Source: Clostridium_AB sp036639235
GTDB lineage: Bacteria; Bacillota; Clostridia; Clostridiales; Caloramatoraceae
Assembly: GCF_036639235.1 (NCBI RefSeq)
Contig: NZ_JAVWJB010000024.1
Coordinates: 1-26,376 of the forward strand
Direction of reading: 5' to 3'
DNA length: 26,376 nucleotides
Of this stretch, positions 7,837 to 14,589 are shown piece by piece. The notes below the pieces were generated by a model. It worked only from the letters and a program-made list of their open reading frames with translations, ran no database searches and was not told where the DNA came from. The translations under genes and the position numbers were made by a program. Positions within the stretch are counted from its first letter, which is position 1; every line of letters starts with the position of its first letter.

Positions 7837-8592
7837 ATGATTAGAAAGTTAACATTAATAATATTAAGTATAGGATTAATTTGTTTAACATTAATATCAT
7901 GTGCTAAGGATGAAAATAAAGTTACCAAGGAAGAGATAGATGTAAAAATAATTTCTAGTAGTGTTAAGGGATCCTATAAGGGAATGCCTATAGAGCTAAC
8001 CCCTAAGTTAAGTGGAGAATATACTGGAGAGCTTAAATATAAATGGATACTTGAAGGAGATAATAAAATCATAGGATTTTATACTGATAATAAGGAATGT
8101 CAAAGTGAAATTATAAATAATGGGGAAAAGGTGTTAGTAGCTTTATATGGTGAAGCTATGCCAGCTAATGATAGTTTAAATGGATTTAAAGTTACCCTTC
8201 AAGTTGAGGATAAGAATATCTCAAAGGTTTTAGCCAAGGATAGTATAGATGTTAAGAATATATTAGGAGACTATGTGGTAACTAGGGTTCCACATAAGGA
8301 TGTAGAGTTTGCTATAATTAATGTACAGGAGAATTTTAAATTTCCAAATGCTACATTAGATAAGGCCTGGTATAACGAGAAGGTAGCAGATGAGTACTTT
8401 AATAATAGTAGAAAAGATTTAGTAGATAAGTATAAAAGGGAGAATCTTATTGTTATACTATCTGATTTTCACACAGGTAATCTTGATAATAATCCAGTGC
8501 TTGAACCTAACACTACCTATACAAATTACATGTGGATATTATCTAGGAATAATCCTAAGGATACTTGGAAAATAATCGGTCAGGGATATTAA
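7837..8592 (+). CDS. Putative lipoprotein of unknown function
   Basis: A 251-residue secreted lipoprotein: a positively charged start (MIRK), a hydrophobic stretch, and the lipobox LISC with the lipidated Cys22. The start chosen is ATG 7837, 6 nt after GAGGTG; the in-frame GTG at 7828 would overlap the ribosome binding site. The mature part begins with a charged linker. It continues with a predicted beta-rich region (ELTPKLSGEYTGELKYKWIL, then QSEIINNGEKVLVAL) reminiscent of Ig-like or PKD-like folds that present surface domains. The last 60 residues end in WILSRNNPKDTWKIIGQGY, which resembles DUF4829-like or NTF2-like C-termini, but I do not assign a family. It is monocistronic, flanked by terminators, and convergent with the acetyltransferase gene. 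Confidence 0.8.
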   Translation: MIRKLTLIILSIGLICLTLISCAKDENKVTKEEIDVKIISSSVKGSYKGMPIELTPKLSGEYTGELKYKWILEGDNKIIGFYTDNKECQSEIINNGEKVLVALYGEAMPANDSLNGFKVTLQVEDKNISKVLAKDSIDVKNILGDYVVTRVPHKDVEFAIINVQENFKFPNATLDKAWYNEKVADEYFNNSRKDLVDKYKRENLIVILSDFHTGNLDNNPVLEPNTTYTNYMWILSRNNPKDTWKIIGQGY

Positions 8593-8627
8593 AAAATGAT
8601 TGTCTTAATTATTAAGACAATCATTTT
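8593..8627. terminator. Bidirectional terminator between convergent genes
   Basis: A perfect 17-bp inverted repeat (8593-8609 and 8611-8627) with A-run and T-run at the two ends. It serves both the lipoprotein gene (plus) and the acetyltransferase gene (minus), whose stop codon is 1-2 nt away. Confidence 0.85.
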
Positions 8628-8628
8628 C

Positions 8629-9108
8629 TTATATATGGAGTTCCATTTTTCTATTACGTGTATTCATGCCACAGGATTCATAGAACCTTATAGCCTTTGA
8701 GTTAAATTCGCTAACAGTTAGCTGTATAGAAGTAATATTAATTAATTTTGCGTATTCAACTATATGGTTAAATAATAATCGGCCAAGTCCTGACTTTTGA
8801 TTAGAGGATTTAACACATAGATCATCTATAAATAAGCACTTATTAGGCTTAAGTAGATGTAGGTTTTTGGTCTCGACTATCTGGATAATGCTATAAGCCA
8901 CTACTTGATTAGTGGTAACATCCTCAATAACAAATAGGAAACTTTCTTTATTCTCTAGAATTTGTTTGTATTTATTTAGATTTAAGGGAACTTCAACAGG
9001 TAAGTATATGTCAGGTCTATTTTCAACATGTAACTGATGAACTTCTTTAACAAGGGATGAAACATCCTTATAGTCATTTATATTAGCATCTCTAACTATG
9101 AAATTCAT
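8629..9108 (-). CDS. GNAT-family N-acetyltransferase
   Basis: A 159-residue GNAT enzyme, which transfers an acetyl group from acetyl-CoA to an amine of unknown identity. Visible are the N-terminal IRDAN-like opening (VRDANINDY), the acetyl-CoA pyrophosphate-binding motif A on CVKSSNQKSGLGRLLF (the Q/RxxGxG/A signature as QKSGLG), and motif B FNSKAIRFYESCGM near the C-terminus. Length is normal for a single-domain GNAT. The start ATG is preceded by AGGAGG with 7-nt spacing. The promoter side is disturbed by the assembly gap beginning 48 nt upstream. The gene lies downstream of and in the same direction as the sodium symporter, separated by a long inverted repeat. Confidence 0.88.
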   Translation of the reverse strand: MNFIVRDANINDYKDVSSLVKEVHQLHVENRPDIYLPVEVPLNLNKYKQILENKESFLFVIEDVTTNQVVAYSIIQIVETKNLHLLKPNKCLFIDDLCVKSSNQKSGLGRLLFNHIVEYAKLINITSIQLTVSEFNSKAIRFYESCGMNTRNRKMELHI

Positions 9109-9310
9109 TATAATTCCTCCTATAATATAAAGGCTCTATTGTTATAGGTAGATGCNNNNNNNNNNNNNNNNNNNNNNNNNNNNNNNNNNNNNNNNNNNNN
9201 NNNNNNNNNNNNNNNNNNNNNNNNNNNNNNNNNNNNNNNNNNNNNNNNNNNNNNNAAATTCATTATAATTCCTCCTATAATATAAAGGCTCTATTGTTAT
9301 AGGTAGATGC
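9101..9310. repeat. Identical 55-base flanks around the gap
   Basis: Bases 9101-9155 and 9256-9310 are identical over all 55 positions and directly abut the N-run on each side. Collapsing them gives continuous sequence from 9155 into 9311. The pattern matches two contigs ending in a shared 55-mer that were scaffolded without overlap merging. A real tandem duplication cannot be excluded. Confidence 0.9.
9156..9255. other. Assembly gap of exactly 100 N
   Basis: One hundred N residues, the conventional placeholder for an unknown-size gap. No coding call should be made across it. Confidence 1.
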
Positions 9311-9390
9311 TTATTTACGCTAAAATACTTATACACCTTTTTAAAATATGTAATAAGTTAATAAGCACGTACCTAGTAACAATAGAGACC
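9287..9390. repeat. Long inverted repeat between the symporter and acetyltransferase genes
   Basis: GGCTCTATTGTTA at 9287-9299 and the bases following to 9315 are complementary to 9360-9390 (AATAAGCACG to AATAGAGACC), about 27 bp with two single-base bulges and one two-base mismatch, enclosing about 45 nt. On the minus strand it lies between the symporter stop and the acetyltransferase ribosome binding site. It may act as terminator or processing hairpin. It lacks the CTAAG ruler of elements A-D, so I do not place it in that family. Confidence 0.7.
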
Positions 9391-9413
9391 ATTACTTTTT
9401 AATATTTATGGGT

Positions 9414-10736
9414 TTAGCCGATTCCTCCATAGTTAACACCTAGTATTGTTATAAGTACAATTACTATAACAAATAGGTATTTACCAAATGGAATAAACCA
9501 GTTTCCTATTGGTTTAACTCTACCCTTGTTTATTTCATTCATAATTTGATCTTTATCTGTTAGGTAGAAGAATACTACTGCTACTATAAGTGCACAAAGT
9601 GGTGATATAACTATAGTTACAAAGTCAGTAAATGCACCGAATCTTTCCATGCTAGTTGCTAGTGGAAGTGCACATACAAAGCATATTGTAGTTATTAGTA
9701 TTGATGCCTTTTTTCTTCCCATTTTAAATCTAGTCATAAGTCCTTCAACTGGTCCCTCAAGCATATTAATTGATGAAGAAATAGTTGCAAATATAATGCT
9801 TAGGAAGAATAGTATACTTAGGAATCCTCCAAAAGGCATTGCCTGGAATACCTTAGGTATAGTTATAAATAATAGTGATGGTCCAGCTGCAACATCAAGT
9901 CCAAATGCAAATACTGCAGGAATAATCATAAATGATGCTAGTAGTGCAGCTACAGTATCTCCAATTGCAGTTGTTATTGCACATGAAGGTATGTTGAATT
10001 TATCGTTAATGTAACTTCCGTAAACAACCATTCCACATCCATTAAGTGAAAGTGTAAAGAAGGCTTGACCTAGTGCCATAACCCAGGTTTCAGCTTTAAG
10101 TAGGAAGCTAAAGTCTGGAGTTACAAGGTATTTTACTCCTTCCATTGAACCTGGAAGTGTTAGTGATCTTACTGTTAAACAAACAAATAATATAAGTATA
10201 AGTGGCATTATAATCTTGTTAAGTTTTTCAATTCCCTTAGTTACACCAAAGCATACAACTGCAGCAGTTATAAACATTGCAAGGAAGAACCAAGGAATAG
10301 ATGATGTTGTTCCTGAGAAATTATCAAAGAAATTAGTAGGGTTCATTGTCATCATTTCACCTGTAACTGAAAGTGCAAAGTACTTAAGTACCCAGCCAAT
10401 TACAACTGTGTAGAACATAAGAACTCCCATAAGTCCTATAGATGGGATAGCCCCTACAAATGTACCGCCTTTAAGTTTACGACTCTTAAATGTTTTTTCG
10501 ATTCCAACAAGTGAACCAGCTCTGTGGCGTCTACCAAATGCAAACTCACTTACAAGTCCAGTTGAACCAAGTACAAATACAAAGAAAAAGTATGGTATTA
10601 AAAATGCAGCTCCACCGTATGCTCCAAGCTTGTATGAAAACATCCATATGTTCCCAAGTCCCAGTGCAGCTCCTACACATGATATTATAAATCCAAATCT
10701 AGATGAAAACTCTTCACGAGTGTTAGTGTTATCCAT
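9414..10736 (-). CDS. Neurotransmitter:sodium symporter family transporter, probably tyrosine-regulated
   Basis: A 440-residue polytopic protein of the NSS (SLC6, LeuT-fold) family, which takes up amino acids with Na+. TM1 carries the unwound binding segment CVGAALGLGNIWMFSY followed by the charged loop and YGGAAFLIPY, both diagnostic. About 11 hydrophobic helices are visible, as in most bacterial members. The true start is ATG 10736, 7 nt after AAGGAG. A longer in-frame extension to 10829 would translate a terminator hairpin and is rejected. The closest characterised prokaryotic precedent for the inferred substrate is Tyt1 of Fusobacterium nucleatum, a tyrosine transporter of this family. 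Here the substrate guess comes from the Tyr-rich leader peptide upstream, not from the binding site. It is transcribed divergently from the chemoreceptor gene. Confidence 0.92.
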   Translation of the reverse strand: MDNTNTREEFSSRFGFIISCVGAALGLGNIWMFSYKLGAYGGAAFLIPYFFFVFVLGSTGLVSEFAFGRRHRAGSLVGIEKTFKSRKLKGGTFVGAIPSIGLMGVLMFYTVVIGWVLKYFALSVTGEMMTMNPTNFFDNFSGTTSSIPWFFLAMFITAAVVCFGVTKGIEKLNKIIMPLILILFVCLTVRSLTLPGSMEGVKYLVTPDFSFLLKAETWVMALGQAFFTLSLNGCGMVVYGSYINDKFNIPSCAITTAIGDTVAALLASFMIIPAVFAFGLDVAAGPSLLFITIPKVFQAMPFGGFLSILFFLSIIFATISSSINMLEGPVEGLMTRFKMGRKKASILITTICFVCALPLATSMERFGAFTDFVTIVISPLCALIVAVVFFYLTDKDQIMNEINKGRVKPIGNWFIPFGKYLFVIVIVLITILGVNYGGIG

Positions 10737-10768
10737 AGTAAATCTCCTTAAAATCTTTTTTATAATAT

Positions 10769-10799
10769 AAAAGGGCCACATAATCATATGTGGCCCTAA
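10769..10799 (-). terminator. Second leader terminator before the symporter
   Basis: A 10-bp perfect stem, GGGCCACATA (10773-10782) with TATGTGGCCC (10787-10796), read on the minus strand as a hairpin followed by TTTTATATT. It lies 36 nt upstream of the start codon. Its stem core GCCACATA is the same as that of the first terminator, so the two hairpins can also pair with one another. Confidence 0.7.
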
Positions 10800-10815
10800 A
10801 GACTTACCTAGGATG

Positions 10816-10846
10816 CTAAAAAGCCACATATTATCTATGTGGCCTT
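10816..10846 (-). terminator. First leader terminator (attenuator 4:5 hairpin)
   Basis: On the minus strand, AAGGCCACATA, a 5-nt loop, TATGTGGCTTT, then T-run: a canonical intrinsic terminator inside the leader, about 80 nt before the symporter start. Its 5' strand (GCCACATAGATA, 10832-10843) is also complementary to the 3' strand of the upstream 16-bp hairpin (TATCTATGATGGC, 10865-10877) with one bulge. Confidence 0.8.
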
Positions 10847-10864
10847 AAAAATATACACGTTAAA

Positions 10865-10932
10865 GCCATCATAGATACAAACATTATGGTTTGTATCTAT
10901 GATGACGTAAATTCAAATCACAAATACAAACC
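10865..10932 (-). promoter_or_regulatory. Attenuator switching region (segments 1, 2 and 3)
   Basis: Segments 2 and 3 form a perfect 16-bp hairpin (10867-10882 with 10889-10904, 6-nt loop). Segment 1 (minus-strand GGTTTGTAT at 10924-10932, starting at the last base of the leader stop codon) is perfectly complementary to the loop-proximal end of segment 2 (ATACAAACC, 10888-10896). Segment 3 can instead pair with the 5' strand of the terminator. Pairings 1:2 plus 3:4 and 2:3 plus 4:5 are therefore mutually exclusive, the hallmark of an attenuator. Confidence 0.75.
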
Positions 10933-10994
10933 TATCTATAATAGCAATAATAGCAGTTATTAAGTTGAGTTATTATAGTAGCTCTGTTAAACAT
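10932..10994 (-). CDS. Tyrosine/cysteine-rich leader peptide
   Basis: A 20-codon ORF: ATG at 10994, TAG at 10934-10932. It ends in NNCYYCYYR, with four UAU tyrosine codons (codons 15, 16, 18, 19) and two cysteine codons clustered before the stop. A proper ribosome binding site (AGGAG, 9-10 nt upstream, near 11005) and a promoter make it translatable. Position between promoter and terminators, tiny size and codon run are those of ribosome-mediated attenuation leaders. It is too short for standard gene callers. The peptide product itself probably has no function; the act of translating the Tyr codons is the sensor. Tyrosine is the more likely regulatory amino acid, though cysteine limitation could act too. 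Confidence 0.75.
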   Translation of the reverse strand: MFNRATIITQLNNCYYCYYR

Positions 10995-11028
10995 AATAAA
11001 TCCATCTCCTAATTGTTAATTTAATCAC

Positions 11029-11057
11029 AGTATACTATCTAAAACTTAATAAAGCAA
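11029..11057 (-). promoter_or_regulatory. Promoter of the leader-symporter transcript
   Basis: On the minus strand TTGCTT (11057-11052), 17 nt, TATACT (11034-11029). Predicted start near 11022, about 28 nt before the leader-peptide ATG and about 285 nt before the symporter start. Confidence 0.65.
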
Positions 11058-11247
11058 TTATAAAAATTTAAAAGCTATAAAAAATATAATAAAATATTGA
11101 GGAAATTGTAAAAGAATTTCAAGGAATATTAATAGAAATATAGAATAAGTTTCTATATAGAATGTATTATTTTACCTAAGTTGCTTGTTTTGTTTGGTAT
11201 TATCATGATTAATGGGTACAGAAAATAAATTAGCTAGGAGTGTTTTT

Positions 11248-13245
11248 ATGAAAAATAGAAAAAGGCATTTTAGTCTTAGGTGGGAGATTATAGGAATACT
11301 TATTATAACCAGTATTATTCCTATAATCCTACTTGGGGTTAACCTTATTAAGTCTGAATACACCGCAGCTGACAAGGAATTTAAAAATCTAGCAACAGCC
11401 AGTATTAAGGAATCCCAAAGGGAGATTGAATATCTTGTATCTAAGAATAAGGAATACATAGGTATGCTATCACATGACCCATTTATTAAGGGGGCATTTT
11501 TAAGTCCTGAATCAAAGGCTAAGGCTATTGAGGTTTTTAAAGGAGTTAATTTAAACAACAAAGGATCGGCAACTGTTTATATGGGAGGAGAAAATGGAGA
11601 AACACTACTTTCACCTTCAAGACAATTGCCAAGTGGATACGACCCAAGAAAAAGAGGTTGGTATACCTCAGTTAGAAATAGCGATAATATAGCTATTTCA
11701 GCTCCTTATTTTGATGACTTTACTAATACTGACATAATTACATTATCAAAGAAGGTAGTTGATAATAGTGGAAATGTTATAGGAGTTGTTGCTGTAGATA
11801 TTCAGCTTACAAGCCTATCGGAAATGGTTTCAAAGTCTAAAATAGGAGAAAATGGATTCTTATTTGTAGCACATAACAATGAGCATATAATAGCAAGTAG
11901 CAAAAAAGATTTATTAGGTAAAAGTCTTAGCAAAGAGGAGTTTGGGGAGAAACTTAAATCTCTTCAAAATGAGGAAATTATAGAGATCTACAATGAGGAT
12001 TATATTTTAGAGAAAATAGAAAATAAGGATATAGGGTATACATTCTATGGGTTTATGGATAGAAAAGAAGTAGTTGAACTTGGAACAGGGAATATTATTG
12101 CTCCAATTATTATATCTATCTTAGTTTTAGTTATTGCAGGTATTATAGCACTTATTTATTCAAGTAAATTAGCAAGTATTTCTAAAAAAATTATTAATGT
12201 TCTTATGGAGTGTAAAGAGGGTAATTTTACAGGAAAAATAGATGTAAATTCTATGAGTACTAAGGAGTTCTATGAAATTGGTGATTGTGCAAATCTTATG
12301 ATTTCAGACATGGTTAAGGTTCTAAGAACAGCAGGAGAAGTGTCCAGGGACCTTGCTAGGGAAGCGGATGACGTTAGCCATGTAGCAGATGAATCTAAGG
12401 AAATAAGCACTAATATCTCAGAGGCAATAAATCAGTTAACTCAAGGAACTGTTGAACAGTCAGAATCCCTTGATAACAGTGTTTCACTTTCAGTTGAACT
12501 TGGAGATAGAATAATCGAAATAATAGATTGTTCAGGATGTGTTGCTAAGAACTCTGAGGAGGTTAAAAAGGCTGTAATACAAGGTACAGGAGTTATTAAT
12601 GAACTTAACCTTATTAAAGAAGAGAATCAAAAATCTATTAATAGTGTAGTTGGTAAGGCTAAGATACTTGAGGATAACTCAAAGCAAATTAGCGACATTA
12701 TTTTCGTTATTAAATCTATAACTGACCAGACTAATCTACTTGCACTTAATGCTAGTATAGAAGCAGCTAGAGCAGGAGAGGCTGGACGTGGATTTGCTGT
12801 TGTTGCAGATGAAATAAGAAAACTAGCAGAGCAATCATCAGTTTCTGCACAGGAAATAGAGAGTATAATTAAGGAAAATATAAAAGATATTAATGTTGTT
12901 GTAGATGAAATAAATCATTCTAAGGAAATTGTAGAGAAAATTAACCAAAATGTTAATGAAACAGAAGGAGCATTTGCTAATATTGGAGATGAAATAAACA
13001 CACTTGAAGGGTTTATTAATAAGGTAAATAACCACCTTGATGAAATAAGCACACTAAAGGATGGATTTATAGACAAGCTTCAAAACATATCAGCTGTATC
13101 AGAGCAGTCAGCAGCTGCAACTGAAGAAGTATGTGCTTCAACTGAAACCCAATCAGATAAGGTTAATCAGCTAAATAATTCAGCACATAACCTTCAAAAA
13201 CTAGCAGGTGAAATCTACACAATAATTAAAAGATTTAAGGTATAA
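11248..13245 (+). CDS. Methyl-accepting chemotaxis protein with amino-acid-type dCache sensor
   Basis: A 665-residue transmembrane chemoreceptor. TM1 is at about residues 12-32, a dCache periplasmic-type sensor follows to about 275, TM2 is at about 285-306, then HAMP, and a cytoplasmic signalling domain with the conserved hairpin tip ITDQTNLLALNASIEAARAG and GFAVVADEIRKLAEQSS. The sensor contains Y(x4)RxWY: GYDPRKRGWY, with Tyr and Asp at +23 and +25 (APYFDD) and a further Asp about 53 residues downstream (VAVDIQ). This spacing matches the described dCache_1AA amino-acid-binding motif (as in PctA), so ligands are probably amino acids. No C-terminal CheR/CheB pentapeptide is seen. The start chosen is ATG 11248, after TAGGAG; 12 further in-frame codons upstream lack a ribosome binding site. 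It is divergent from the amino acid symporter. Confidence 0.93.
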   Translation: MKNRKRHFSLRWEIIGILIITSIIPIILLGVNLIKSEYTAADKEFKNLATASIKESQREIEYLVSKNKEYIGMLSHDPFIKGAFLSPESKAKAIEVFKGVNLNNKGSATVYMGGENGETLLSPSRQLPSGYDPRKRGWYTSVRNSDNIAISAPYFDDFTNTDIITLSKKVVDNSGNVIGVVAVDIQLTSLSEMVSKSKIGENGFLFVAHNNEHIIASSKKDLLGKSLSKEEFGEKLKSLQNEEIIEIYNEDYILEKIENKDIGYTFYGFMDRKEVVELGTGNIIAPIIISILVLVIAGIIALIYSSKLASISKKIINVLMECKEGNFTGKIDVNSMSTKEFYEIGDCANLMISDMVKVLRTAGEVSRDLAREADDVSHVADESKEISTNISEAINQLTQGTVEQSESLDNSVSLSVELGDRIIEIIDCSGCVAKNSEEVKKAVIQGTGVINELNLIKEENQKSINSVVGKAKILEDNSKQISDIIFVIKSITDQTNLLALNASIEAARAGEAGRGFAVVADEIRKLAEQSSVSAQEIESIIKENIKDINVVVDEINHSKEIVEKINQNVNETEGAFANIGDEINTLEGFINKVNNHLDEISTLKDGFIDKLQNISAVSEQSAAATEEVCASTETQSDKVNQLNNSAHNLQKLAGEIYTIIKRFKV

Positions 13246-13249
13246 AAAT

Positions 13250-13273
13250 AAGGCACTCCATGTGGGGTGCCTT
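13250..13273 (+). terminator. Terminator of the chemoreceptor gene
   Basis: AAGGCACTCC (13250-13259) pairs with GGGGTGCCTT (13264-13273), one G-U pair, four-base loop, then T-rich sequence; immediately upstream of element B. Confidence 0.8.
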
Positions 13274-13291
13274 TGGTTTTGGGTTAGTTAA

Positions 13292-13493
13292 GGTGGGGGG
13301 CGAGTAATTTCTAGTATGCTAGTGGGATTTCTTCAAGATGCTCTAAGGCACAAAACCTTAAATTCACTAAGGGCTGGCTAAAACTCAGCTAAAGCTTCAA
13401 ACACGCCGCCATCCCTAAGTGTCTTTAAGGTTTTGAACCTAAGAGCATCTAAGTCGAAACCCAATGATACCAGAAATTACTCGCCCCTCCACC
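13292..13493 (+). repeat. Structured dispersed element B
   Basis: Outer arms GGTGG-GGGGCGAGTAATTTCT (13292-13312) and complement (13472-13493), unlike those of A, C or D. CTAAG motifs at 13343, 13367, 13415, 13439 and 13449 reproduce the 24/24/10 ruler exactly. The 19-nt helix between them is AAAACCTTAAA-centred and pairs with CTTTAAGGTTTT. The apical module is AAACTC-AGCTAAAGCT-TCAAAC (13381-13402). It lies between the chemoreceptor terminator and the 3' end of the convergent MotA-like gene. The 150 nt after it (13494-13646) show nothing recognisable. Confidence 0.85.
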
Positions 13494-13646
13494 ATGTACA
13501 GCTCCCATAGACTAGGTTAATGGAGTTAGTTATTTTTTATAGAGAGTGGATAGAGTGGAGGTTTTATTTTATATGTTAATGATTAGCTCTAATGATTAGG
13601 GTTAAAGATTTGTAAGTAGGTTGGTTATATTAATTGCTATAATAAT

Positions 13647-14024
13647 TTATGATTTTAGGGTGTGGTTGTAATACCAAAGCTCTCCGTATTCTTCGTCTGT
13701 AACATAGGGTCTTGCGAACATAATAATATTGTCTATGCTTTCTTCTCGAATATACTTAAATGTGTGCTTTATAATATATAACTCTCGAATGTTTCTATCT
13801 TGAAGTATATGATTTTTCATTATAATTTGAAGCTCAGAGTCTAAGTAACAATCAACTATATCAGGGGTATACCCCTCCTTAACATAGTTAACAGCACCCT
13901 GAAGGTAGCTAGAAGTAATATCACTATAAAGAGCATCAACCTTAGTATGAAGTATACCTTTATGACTTAAATCAAAGGAAAGCTTAATTAACGAAACAAA
14001 CAAATCCTTAAAACTATTATCCAT
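13647..14024 (-). CDS. Small cytosolic protein resembling the MotA cytoplasmic domain
   Basis: A 125-residue, probably all-helical soluble protein. The start chosen is ATG 14024, 6 nt after GAGGTG; the in-frame GTG at 14033 overlaps that site. Residues about 12-70 follow the pattern of the cytoplasmic region of the flagellar stator MotA: LIKLSFDLSHKGILHTK, then a short helix, then GAVNYVKEGYTPDIVDCYL (compare the family pattern L...AR.EG.L.LE ... G....V.G..P..V...LE.E). There are no membrane helices, so it is not a stator subunit. It may be a stand-alone domain derived from MotA or simply share the fold. No operon partner is close: elements B and C flank it. The family call is tentative; the ORF itself is well supported by its ribosome binding site. 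Confidence 0.6.
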   Translation of the reverse strand: MDNSFKDLFVSLIKLSFDLSHKGILHTKVDALYSDITSSYLQGAVNYVKEGYTPDIVDCYLDSELQIIMKNHILQDRNIRELYIIKHTFKYIREESIDNIIMFARPYVTDEEYGELWYYNHTLKS

Positions 14025-14314
14025 ATTAATCACCTCAACAAAAATTCTATAAGAAGCATAGCCCCTTAATTATAGTGTAGTTAAAAATACTACTATTTAG
14101 AAGAAAAATCCGAAACTTTCTCGTGAAAACAATAATAAGTTTTATCTAATTTAAAAGAATTTCACTAATATAAAGAGCTAAGAACACTTAAATTACAAGT
14201 CCATCCCCGCCCCAAAAGCCTCCATCCTACGGAAAGAAGTTCAATAGAATTACATAGTTAATCAAAAAGAACTATCATAGAAATTAAATTTGAAACCTTA
14301 CATTTGGATGAAAA
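14025..14314. other. Intergenic stretch upstream of the MotA-like gene
   Basis: A minus-strand TATAAT occurs near 14075 and could serve the MotA-like gene, but no good -35 box accompanies it. A short GC-rich patch (about 14200-14225) resembles, in reverse complement, the GATGGAGG-GCTTT sequence next to the truncated element E; this may be a repeat remnant. Nothing else is seen. Confidence 0.3.
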
Positions 14315-14534
14315 AAGTTGATGATGAGATGTTGCCTCCTATGATGTACCCTTGGGTTTCGACTTAGAAAATCTTAGGTTCAAAAATACCAAGACCCTTA
14401 GGAAAGACTAGTGTTTGAGCCTCCGGCGAGTTTTAGTCTGCCCTTAGGGTGTTGGTATTTTTGGACCTTAGAGATTCTAGGAGAAATCCCAGACGCGGTC
14501 AGAATAGGAGGCAACATCTCATCATGATAAACTT
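14315..14534 (-). repeat. Structured dispersed element C (inverted orientation)
   Basis: Twenty-two perfectly paired outer bases (14321-14342 with 14504-14525) extend to AAGTT/AACTT at 14316-14534. Read on the minus strand it carries the family layout: CTAAG sites (plus-strand CTTAG at 14363, 14373, 14397, 14443, 14467) spaced 10, 24 and 24. The 19-bp copy-specific helix is centred on AAAAATACCAA (17 of 19 pairs). The apical stem AGACTA/TAGTCT closes AAACTC-GCCGGAGGC-TCAAAC (14405-14439). It sits between the putP terminator and the MotA-like gene, both on the minus strand. Confidence 0.85.
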
Positions 14535-14540
14535 AATGCA

Positions 14541-14583
14541 AGAAAAAAAGAGAATACCAAATTTAATTTATTTGATATTCTCT
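14541..14583 (-). terminator. Terminator of putP
   Basis: AGAGAATACCAAA (14550-14562) pairs with TTTGATATTCTCT (14571-14583), and on the minus strand the hairpin is followed by CTTTTTTTCTT. It begins 6 nt after the putP stop codon. Confidence 0.85.
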
Positions 14584-14589
14584 AAATGA

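Noticed and set aside
9142..9336. A 64-codon minus-strand ORF crossing the gap
   Set aside because: It reads through the 100 N and both copies of the 55-mer, so it is an artefact of the placeholder sequence.
10737..10829. N-terminal extension of the symporter by 31 codons
   Set aside because: It would translate the second leader terminator hairpin. A good ribosome binding site (AAGGAG) sits 7 nt before ATG 10736, and the family motif starts shortly after.
10740..11022. Tyrosine T-box riboswitch in the symporter leader
   Set aside because: No T-box antiterminator sequence (AGGGTGGnACCGCG-type) is present. A translated Tyr-rich ORF with alternative hairpins explains the leader better.
13292..14534. 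CRISPR array
   Set aside because: Repeats are not direct, short and regularly spaced; B and C are long inverted structures in opposite orientation, with no cas genes.
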